This document shows, in pieces, positions 55,357 through 64,000 of a DNA stretch of 64,000 bases. Source of the stretch: Zygaena filipendulae. Lineage: Eukaryota > Arthropoda > Insecta > Lepidoptera > Zygaenidae. Where the stretch lies: contig OU015678.1 in the NCBI GenBank assembly GCA_907165275.2, forward strand, positions 2,852,001 through 2,916,000. Reading direction: 5' to 3'. A model generated the notes under the pieces. The model saw only the letters and a list, made by a program, of their open reading frames with translations. It did no database searches and was not told the DNA's origin. Each line of letters opens with the position of its first letter. Positions within the stretch are counted from its first letter, which is position 1. Made by a program: the position numbers and the translations under genes.

Positions 55357-55590
55357 ATTGTAATGGTTTTCACATTTATTTGATCTTTGATGACGCAAGA
55401 ACGAACTGTCAATAGTCATGACATTGTTTTGACAATAGTTTTACGTCACGGTCGCACAGTTGCGCTAGATCTTTTTTAGTTTCGCCATTTTAATAGTCTT
55501 GAGTATTCACCCTAAATATAAGTATCTCTTTTATATTTAATGTAACATATCAACATAATATATTTTACATATTTTTTAAGTGTAGGTAGG

Positions 55591-55811
55591 TACAGTGGGT
55601 CACATAGACAAGCATACCACCTTGTAAAATTTACACTGTTTGTAAAACGTCTGTATGACGTTATAAGTTGCCGTTTTAGCAGCTCCAAGCTCCAAATTCC
55701 AATACAAGCGAAAAACGAACATTGCAGTTGCAAAAACGGCAACTTATAACGTCATAAAGACGTTTTACAGACAGTATAAATTTTACAAGGTGGTCTATGT
55801 GGCCCACTGTA
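55591..55811. mobile_element. Tc1/mariner-like MITE
   Basis: TACAGTGGGTCACATAGAC at the left, GTCTATGTGGCCCACTGTA at the right; TA duplication. Sub-terminal arms continue (CACCTTGTAAAATTTA..). Confidence 0.88.
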
Positions 55812-56877
55812 CATGTATGTATTTATCTCACAGACACAAATAGGTACAATATATTATTTAAATGTATGTAGAATCAGTTGATGACTGTGAACGATGACCT
55901 CCATGGAAATCGCAACCCGCCAATCGCCATTTTCTGAACCAAAAACAAAATGATGCGATACCTAAATCCGATTTTTATATACTTACAGTTGAAGTTCGAC
56001 TCTATTGTATATACTTTCGCATACAATATTGGCAGTTTAAGCCATTTTCTGGTGGAAGTTGTGAGCTCCATCTTTTTTGTTACCTACTGGTTGGCAGAAT
56101 GTGACGAACTAGGTATTAAAAATAAAAAGAAATCTTTTCAAAAAGAATCTCGACCTGAAATCTCGTATTATCGTTATTTATATTTTGATTTAGGTATATA
56201 TACGTACCTAAAGTAATTATTTAGCCAATTCGCACTTTAGAATAGTAGTAATATTTTGTTATGCATTTTAAAGAAAGTTATAATATGGTAACCAATAACC
56301 TTCGATTAAACCTTAATCAAAAGAGACGCCATAGTGGAGGGGTTCTCGTTTTGGCAGAGGGAATCGTAGGTACCTACGTCAATGGCGTCTCCTTTTGATT
56401 GAATACTATTGTTAACTTTAGTGCACCATGCTTTGTAGTTCATGCACGACAAATAAGCCTAAGTATATTGTTATCTAAAGAAATTTTATGACTAAGTACC
56501 TACGTAATAAGTTTTATGTAGCTATAGGTATCTATGATAAAATAAAACCTCATTGAAAATGTTTCAGCCATTGCTAACGTTGAAAATTCCAATCTAAGTA
56601 GGTACCTATACAACGTGTGAATACGAAACTTTAAACACCAAGTAAATTCAATAGTAAGTGTTCCTAAAATAAGATGAACAAAGCGAATTTCACCGTCCAT
56701 GTAACATACAGAGATGTTGAGTTTAGAATTTCTTCTTTTTGTCACAGTCATTTTAAAAGTCAACCTAGATTTTGTTTTTTAAATAGAGACCAATGATATA
56801 CTGTTAAAGACAGAGACAAATTACTTCGTGTAAAAAGTTGAAACTAAAACTCTGCCGGAAAAGTTCATACATTTTTT

Positions 56878-57030
56878 GAAAGAAAGAAAGAAAGAAAATA
56901 CATTTATTTCAGCACAACACACAAGAAAAAGATACAAACACAAGCAATGCCTTATCTAAATTTGTACACAATATATATCTCTTGCATGCTCTGCCGAAAG
57001 GGTCACCAACTCAGCATTAAGCATTTTTCT
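56878..57030 (-). mobile_element. Retroelement 3' end with (GAAA)n
   Basis: GAAAGAAAGAAAGAAAGAAA ATACATTTATTTCAGC, GCATGCTCTGCCGAAAGGGT CACC; the minus-strand relative of 46425-46540 and of 62304-62440. Confidence 0.7.
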
Positions 57031-57044
57031 TAATCATTTATCGA

Positions 57045-57631
57045 TAACTGTTCCCCGCGGTTTCCCCCGCGGTAATTTCGGAATCCCGGGACACAATATA
57101 GCCTATGATACTCACAAATAAAGTGGCTTTCTATTGGTAAAATAATTTCCAAATCGGTTCTGTAGATCGAGAGATTACCCTTACAACCTCACAAACTCAC
57201 AAACTTTACCTTTTTTTAATATTAGTAAGGACTAGGCGTTCCCCACGGCTCTACCTGCGGTAATTTCGGAGTTCCCGCTGGAATTCCAGATAACGATATA
57301 GCCTATGATACTCACAAATAACGTGGCTTTCTATTGGTAAAATAATTTCTAAAATCGGCTTAGTAAATTTAGAGATTACCCTTACAACCTCACAAACTCA
57401 CAAACTTTACCTTTTTTAATATTAGTAAGGACTAGGTGTTCCCCACGGTTCTACCTGCGATAATTTCGGAGTTCCCGCTGGAATTCCGGATAACGATATA
57501 GCCTATGATACTCACAAATAACGTGGCTTTCTATTGGTAAAATAGTTTCTAAAATCGGCTTAGTAAATTTAGAGATTACCCTTACAACCTCACAAACTCA
57601 CAAACTTTACCTCTTTACATTATTAGTAACT
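57045..57631 (-). mobile_element. Three-copy tandem Helitron array
   Basis: Copies at 57045-57231, 57232-57431 and 57432-57631, all minus. Junctions read TTAGTAAGGA|CTAGG at 57231/57232 and 57431/57432, so each 5' TC end touches the next 3' CTAG. The last two differ by few bases. Confidence 0.9.
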
Positions 57632-57639
57632 ATTAAGAA

Positions 57640-60300
57640 GTAAGACTAATAACATTGTTTATGATTGATTGTACAAACAAAGGAATAGATTTCTCCTTGG
57701 TTTTTAGAAGACAACTTAACAGCTGTTTTTATTGTAACTTGAGAGTTAGGTATACGTCGGCCATTAGTTTTCTAGAAACCAGTGGAGAAACATAGTAGGC
57801 ACATCTAATTAAGTAAAGTATCCTAAACCTAACCTAACTAAATTAAACATTCCATTTTGTCATTCCATAAAAGTGCAATTATTATTAATAATAATATAAT
57901 TAATAGTCATTATATATAACAAAATCCGTCCTAAATCTTATATGAAAAATTGATTAAGTACGGCTACTTTACAGCTGCTACAGGAATCCTATACTCTGGC
58001 ACGTTCAATGTCTGTAGACATAGACGAACCTTAAGGCATGGTGCCACAACGCAACTTATAGAGTATTTAAATTGCAATTTCAATATTTTACAACGCAAAA
58101 GTTGAATTGAACTTGTTTAGTATTACCTCAGGGCTCAGAGTAATAATAGGTATATACCTACTACGTACTAGTATTACAATCTAGAAATGTTTTTTTATTT
58201 TTTCTCTAGAAGTTTTATATAAAATAATAATGAATTTATTGGTATTATTTTTTATACTATTCTCATATTTTTTTAATTAATTAAAAGGTGGTAGCTTTGT
58301 TATTACGTATTTTATGTTTGAAGTAAGTACATATCATTTTATAGTGTAACGAATTTATGTTTGTGCTGTCTTATGTAACCATAATCATAAGTTTTAATAA
58401 TTAAATTCTTTTACTATTGCATATGGTAAACATTTTGCATCCGTTCTGAGGTTTACCTAAGCGTTTGATATATGGGAAAACCTTAGCAGAGTAGTAGAGT
58501 GAGAGAGGTGGGGTTTTGGTGGGAATTAAGCCTCACTAGCGGACATGAGTAAGTTGTCGTCAGCCTTCATTCAGAGGCACCTGACATTTTTTTCTACAAA
58601 ATTCAAATACTTATAATCCAATTTATAACGAATGGTCGTCAAATTCAAATTTCATTGCAGCAGTCTCTTAACTCTTTCTCTTCTATAGGTAAATCAAATC
58701 GCAAATAACGAATAGCAATTAGCAATAATAGAACTTGAGTTTGCTTTGGTGTGACTACGGCAAAGACCCAGGTAAGGAACGTATTTTTAGTGACATTTTG
58801 CTCGGTTGGTACACAACTGCCGTCTGCCAATCCCTTTCTAACAACCTCTTTATAATATTTAGGCTTAATTTATAATAGTAGGTACTTATTCAGTAGTTGA
58901 CAAATCTTAAAAGGCTTTAAAAACCACGACAGACTCTTTATGTTTTTATAACTTAGACTCTAGATTGAAATCAAGTGGAAAAACAACTGGCAGCATCTCT
59001 AACTATTATAGCTAATAAAATAAGGGAACTAAGGTATTTTCTGTGTTGAGTTGGTCTGTTGAATAATCGGGCTTCTACATAAGTTGTCGTCAAACCACAC
59101 TAAGTACTACATATACAAAAGAAATCTCTCTGATATTCAGGACACTGTTACTTATAACTACCTCGCAATCTCCACACTATGGAAGCGGACTTCTACTTTG
59201 GTAGCACTTAAGAAGAATCGGTATTAATACCGTTTATTTTAAGTAACGTAAATGAATGCCATATTAATAAAACATTGAATTTGCCTGCTTTCTACGATTT
59301 GACCTATGTATAAATCTAGGTGCCATTCGATCATGCAAGATGTTTATTTCAGTTTTGATTTTTACCAAATCAAGACTTTATGACTTATAAAAGTCGCCGT
59401 GAGAATCTCGTACAACTTTTCTTTTTATAATATTTTTTTTCTGATATTGTTACGGAAGTCGATGCAGTAATAATTTTACGTATGAGTACCTAATTAAAGT
59501 AAAATAAATTGTAGCTTGTTGTAGATCTTATAAACTTTAACTTTTTTTTATTAAATAATAAAGTATATAATATAATCTATTCTAAGTAAAAATACCTAAT
59601 CATCACAATAAAATAGATTATTTCTTTTTACAAATATCTAGTATTGTTAGCATTAGAATTTTTATTGTATATCTTGCCATATTATACTATCATTATTTAT
59701 TTATATTTTGTAAAATAATATAATATTTTCTGTAGATTTGGTGACTTAAAAGTTGGCGAGTTTTATCAAAAACAGTTTTGTCATTTATTAGTTAAAAATT
59801 ATAGATCAATGATGACTATTGTCGTCTTGTTTATAATTTGGCTCTCAGATTTTTTCTTCAGTTTGTTACTACGTAGAAAATAACTGAATAGTTTTAATTT
59901 TTATATAATGTAGTAAAATAATGTTTAAATGTCTAATGAATATATCATAGGCAATCACATATTTCTGTAAATTATGAATAAAATACCACTCGTAGCGGTT
60001 TTATTTGAAGTTTTATTTCTAATCATCTTTTACATAAACTACCTACTATCTATACTGAAATGTTAGAAGGGTATACCGACCAGAAACTGTAATTCTTGCA
60101 TGTACTATTTTGTTTACTATGACCGTAGTCCGTAGGTAATAGTTTTATCACATAGAGGAACTTACCGTACAACATTATCTTTTCTAATAGCTGCTGCTTA
60201 AATTGCTTAAACTGCTTAAATCATGTGCAAAGTTAGTGTGGTAAACCGTCATAAATATAGTACTATAATTTAAAAATAAAATATATAATAGAAAAGGTGG
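57640..60300. other. Repeat-poor stretch downstream of Myrf; possible long 3' UTR end
   Basis: No Helitron or MITE recognised over about 2.6 kb, unlike the rest of the window. AATAAA with T-rich sequence after it occurs near 59264 and 59980 (TGAATAAAATACC..TTTTATTTGAAG). No coding frame has a recognisable domain. Confidence 0.35.
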
Positions 60301-60477
60301 TGAGTAATAGAATACACAGGGCTGCTTGTCAACTGTTTGGAAGGTCAGAGCAACGATTTATAACTTCTGATGAATCAACAGTTTGATTTTGTGCTTCAGA
60401 TTTATCAGTATAGCAACTGACTCCTGTTTCCAGAGTATTAATCAACAATCTTACAACATAAATTTAGGCAGTGGCAC

Positions 60478-60690
60478 TGGGAGCTAGATCTCGGTAAGGC
60501 CTTTGATACGGCCAAACATCGGGGCCAACTTTATAAAATGCTGATTCCACGGTGTTCCTTAAAACACTGATTAAAATCACTGCCTCATACCTGTCGGATC
60601 GCTCTTTCGATGAGCAGTTGTGTGACCGTATCTCTTCGTCTAGGGTGATCTCAGCTGGTATGCCTCAGGGATCAATCCTTGAGCCCTATT
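60478..60690 (+). pseudogene. LINE reverse transcriptase remnant (Jockey/CR1-like)
   Basis: With a frameshift, the sequence reads LDLGKAFDTAKHRGQLYKML, then SYLSDRSFDEQ and VISAGMPQGSILEPY, the palm-domain region before the catalytic FADD-type motif. It is cut at a (T)n run at 60690. Confidence 0.8.
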
Positions 60691-60715
60691 TTTTTTTTTT
60701 TTTTTATGTATGTTC

Positions 60716-61290
60716 ACCGATTACTCGAAGACGGTTGGACCGATTTGAAAAATTATTTTTTTGTTTGAAAGGTATACTCCCAATTAGGTCCCATTGCCAC
60801 CAAGTTGGGATCTGATGATGGGATCTTGGAGAAATCGAAGAAACTCTTCAAAAATTATAAGCACACCTACAGCGATTTGGGTATTTTTTATAGTAAATCG
60901 TTCATTTGCTTTCGAAAAGCAAACTTTGAATAAGTGGAACTGATGATGCAGACCACAGATGGTCATTGGAACTACTCAACAATAATACGTATTTCAGGGG
61001 TTCTAGTTAGAGCGATTTGGAAAATTGTTTTTTTATTTAAAAGGGGATACTTCCGAATTGGTCACATTGTCACCAAGTCAGGATCTGATAGTGGGATCTT
61101 GGAGAAATCGAGGGAACTCTTCAAAATTTATAGGCACACGTATGGCGATTTGGGTATTTTTTATAGTAAATCGTTTATTTAAGTGGAACTGATGATGAAG
61201 ACCGCAGATGGTCATCGGAACTACTAAATAATAGGTATTTCACAGATACCGATTCGTTAACTTTAATGTGGTTTCTAAACAATTTATGTT
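60716..61290. repeat. ~274-bp tandem repeat, two copies and a partial third
   Basis: ACCGATTTGAAAAATT at 60738 recurs as AGCGATTTGGAAAATT at 61011. Both units contain GGATCTGAT..GGGATCTTGGAG and AGTGGAACTGATGATG. Frames through it are incidental. Confidence 0.85.
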
Positions 61291-61484
61291 CGTCACAATA
61301 TATATGGTGAAGTGGAACCGATGGTGGTGTACCAGCAGAACTCCTCAAAAATTAACGTCCCTGCATTAGGAAAAGTAATATTTTGTAAAAATTTATGAGC
61401 AGTTGACAGTAGGCTATTGTAACTTAGATAAATTACAAACCGACTCACTAAAAAGCAAGAAATAAACAAATTTTTAACAAAAAA

Positions 61485-61860
61485 ATTAAAACCGACTTCC
61501 AAAAACACAAATCTAAAAAAGCTAAAAATAAAAAGCTAAAAATAACAAAATACCGATTTAATCCAAAAGACAAAAACACACGTAATATTATTATTGGTTT
61601 GTGCTACCACTGATCGGTATGAAGTCGGTGACAAGCCAAATATGGAGGGGGTAGATGGGCTAAGTCAACTCCTGCCACCAGCTTTTCGTGAGCAAAACAA
61701 CTCAAGTGGGCAGACACCAGCGGGCTTGTCACCGAATTCAAACCGATCAGTGGTAGCACAAACCAATAATAATATTACGTGTGATTTTGTCTTTTGGATT
61801 AAATCGGTATTTTGTTATTTTTAGCTTTTTATTTTTAGCTTTTTTAGATTTTTGTTTTTC
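61485..61860. mobile_element. Foldback repeat with a 64-codon central frame
   Basis: Arms ACACGTAATATTATTATTGG (about 61552-61618) and the reverse complement at 61738-61806; the ends AGCTAAAAATA/TATTTTTAGCT also pair. The centre encodes KPNMEGVDGLSQLLPPAFRE.. also seen at 18489-18683. Confidence 0.82.
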
Positions 61861-62303
61861 TCTATGTAAATATTGTTATCCAGCCTACCTTTGTCTGTCT
61901 TTCTATTGATTTCGTTTCCCCGACCTCATTACAGTTGAGGATTGCGTTCCTTCTCGGTTTTTAAACAAAATGGAAGCAAAAATTAAACGGAACAACTTAG
62001 AAGATTAAATTTTTATAGCGGACCTCTGTAACGGCCTGAAAAATAACTTTGTAGGTGAATACTCGTATGTACCTACCTAAAACAGGATAAAAACTTGTAA
62101 TTTAAATAATTAAATATAGTTTTTTCTCTGCAGGTGCGCTTTTGTCGATTTACTTTTCATTTAAACTTCTTTATAGCGGGTGACGCTTTTTATCCCCTGT
62201 AAGGAGTTTCAATGTAGGTAAGTATAGAGTTTTAATGTAAAGTACAATAACTGTGACAACTTTTTTAAATTTAGCGCCTTGATTAGCTGCCATTTTTAGA
62301 CTC

Positions 62304-62490
62304 TAGAAAAAGAAGAAGAAAATACATTTATTTCATTTACAACACAAAAGAAAAAGAAACAAACATGCCTAATCTAAAGAGACATGCATGCTCTACCGAA
62401 AGTGTCACCAACTCAGCATTAGCTAGGGGCGGAAACACCTAGGTAGCGCTGGTTTTCAGTTGGCAGCCCGCTGTCACGCACGGACGGTAA
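62304..62490 (-). mobile_element. Retroelement 3' end with GAA-rich tail
   Basis: AGAAGAAGAAAATACATTTA TTTC, GCATGCTCTACCGAAAGTGT CACC, extending further inward than its relative at 56878 (AGGGGCGGAAACACC..GGCAGCCCGC). Confidence 0.65.
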
Positions 62491-62900
62491 CAAAAGAAGA
62501 GGCAAAAAAATGATACTCATACATATAAATACAAATACACCAACTAAACATAAAAATATAAAAAATGAATAGTATAAAAAAATACAAGTAAATAATTCTT
62601 AATGAAATAAACATTACTTACATATAACTTTACAACTCTACTAATCTTTTTCATGGCAAGTAAACATCCCTCTATCTCCTTGCTCTGATCTCGATACTCG
62701 TAAGCCAATCAGGAACTCTTGGACGAACTTCGGCTTGTTTTCCATTCATTTAAGTCGAGTTTGTTTACAGGGCCCTTATTCACTATGACCATAACGCGTC
62801 GCGTTAAGATAAGGCGCCACTTAAATTGCTTTTCCCTCGTGTTCAAAGAAGTTTCACTTTAAAAAATACATTCTCAACGTTTCTTTTGTCATAAATAATA

Positions 62901-63209
62901 TCTATACTATAGTAAAAGAGTAGAATCCGCAATTCTGTACATTGAATATTTTTACCTAAAATTGAGAGGGGTGATATAAGAAGAGTAACTAAGCACAAAA
63001 AAAAAGTTTTTAAAATTCTTTTCTGTCTGTCTGTCTGTCTGTTCACTATAATCTCCAAATCTTCTAACAGATTGTCATCCAGTTTTCACAGGTAGATCAA
63101 GCTTAGCCTGGAGCTACATATAGGCTTTGTTTCATTAAAATCGGATGTCCGGAAAAAAAGTTGTTGTATAAAAACCTTTCGCGCGGGTGAAACCGCGGGG
63201 CACAACTAG
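62901..63209 (+). mobile_element. Helitron (AGAGTAGAATCC subfamily), full length
   Basis: TCTATACTATAGTAAAAGAG after A; GATTGTCATCCAGTTTTCAC; ends GCGCGGGTGAAACCGCGGGG CACAACTAG before T. 309 bp. A 5' scrap of this subfamily is at 4795-4895. Confidence 0.9.
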
Positions 63210-63737
63210 TAAAGAATATTTTTGCATCTGGAGCGTTTGGGATTGTGTTTTTGGGATGCACGTTATGGGCAAGGAATGTTGTTGGTCGTAGTGAATAAGG
63301 GCCCAGTTTACTGTTTAGTTTTGCCGCGGTTTCGCAGTGTGAGGTCGTGTCGCGTTGATTATTTTTGTTTGTTAATTAATAAAGACGATAAGATACAACT
63401 ATATCGCTCGGCTACGTTGTTTTTATTCTAGTGTCGAATACTGCAAAGCAAACTACCAATAACGCTATAAAAAGATATGTAAGTAAGCTGTATCAGTGAT
63501 CTCTGTTGATTTTAAAGTAGCGTGGTGAAACTCGGGTAGATCAAGTTGGTTTAACATCTCGACCGTTCCATCACGTAAGGCAATTTATGTTTACAAAGTA
63601 CTTGCAAGAAGTGATGTTAGTTTGTAAGGCTTGGATTACGTAAAGTACAGTTAGAATAAGATAACTAGAGATCAATAGGTAGGTACTTTCTGTAAGTTCA
63701 ATTCATAAAATAGGTTATATCACCAGCGGAAGTTTCG

Positions 63738-64000
63738 GGATGGGCTGGTTGACTAAATTTTTTTTAGTCCGGTCTGTAGATTAATAAAAAATATTGAACA
63801 CGTATTTTTTTCTTTTTTTACGTAATCTATACTAAGTATAATAAAAGAGTAGAATCCGCGATTTTGTACATTGAATATTTTTACCTAAAGTTAAAACCAC
63901 TACGTTTTAAAAGAGTGAGAAAATCTAACGTCATTAGTCATTGCAATGGTCGAAAATTCACGCGGGTGAAACCGCGGGCACCAGCTAGTCTAATAATAAA
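63738..64000. mobile_element. GTTGAC MITE, copy 9, interrupted and running off the window
   Basis: GGGATGGGCTGGTTGACTAA.. TTAGTCCGG.. TTTTTTTACGTAA, broken by the Helitron at 63826. Confidence 0.82.
63826..63988 (+). mobile_element. Helitron (AGAGTAGAATCC subfamily) nested in a MITE
   Basis: TCTATACTAAGTATAATAAA after A; ends ACGCGGGTGAAACCGCGGGC ACCAGCTAG before T. A shortened relative of 62901-63209. Confidence 0.9.

Noticed and set aside
55950..56216. 88-codon frame downstream of Myrf
   Set aside because: AT-rich, no domain, no conserved context; likely chance.

Overview
The window is animal nuclear DNA, almost certainly from a moth or butterfly. It is AT-rich, has spliced genes with GC-rich exons, and is dense in short transposons of lepidopteran type. 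These include Lep1-like non-autonomous Helitrons (5' TC, a GCGGGTGAAACCGC hairpin, 3' CTAG, inserted between A and T), tRNA-derived SINEs, and LINE 3' ends carrying GAAA/CTTT tails. I see nothing bacterial, viral or plasmid-like.

One protein-coding gene can be supported. It is a myelin regulatory factor homologue (Myrf) on the + strand, assembled from 18 coding exons between 35492 and 54656. Every exon junction keeps one open frame to the stop, giving 1130 residues. Residues are numbered here from the first complete codon of the first exon (Gly, 35493-35495). The 5' end of the coding sequence is missing because the first exon begins with the last base of a split codon. The order is: Pro/Ser-rich segment with a KKRKHS basic motif (exon 1), Ndt80/PhoG-type DNA-binding domain (exons 2-6), self-cleaving ICA domain with its Ser-Lys dyad (exons 6-8), coiled coil (exon 9), Cys-rich linker (exon 10), one membrane helix split over exons 10 and 11, and a glycosylation-prone ER-luminal part (exons 11-18). 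This is the layout of a membrane-bound transcription factor that trimerises, cuts itself and releases its N-terminal half to the nucleus.

Layout. Positions 1-33800 hold no gene I can support. They carry Helitron copies in both orientations, a 567-bp foldback, two SINEs, an R1/I-like LINE tail with a clear target-site duplication, a BEL/Pao-like pol remnant, a hAT element with an 8-bp duplication, and members of several MITE families. Positions 33800-35490 contain a weak candidate upstream exon and more repeats. Positions 35492-54656 are the Myrf gene, whose introns are packed with transposons, several ending within 8-35 bp of splice sites. Positions 54657-64000 hold the 3' flank: MITEs, a three-copy tandem Helitron array, a repeat-poor 2.4-kb stretch that could include a long 3' UTR, a decayed LINE reverse transcriptase, a ~274-bp tandem repeat, and further Helitrons.

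The most interesting material is the interplay of Myrf and its transposons (splice acceptors abutting MITE or Helitron ends, CRE-like TGACGTCA motifs carried by one MITE family, nested insertions) and several unusual Myrf protein features. I found no convincing new multi-gene system.
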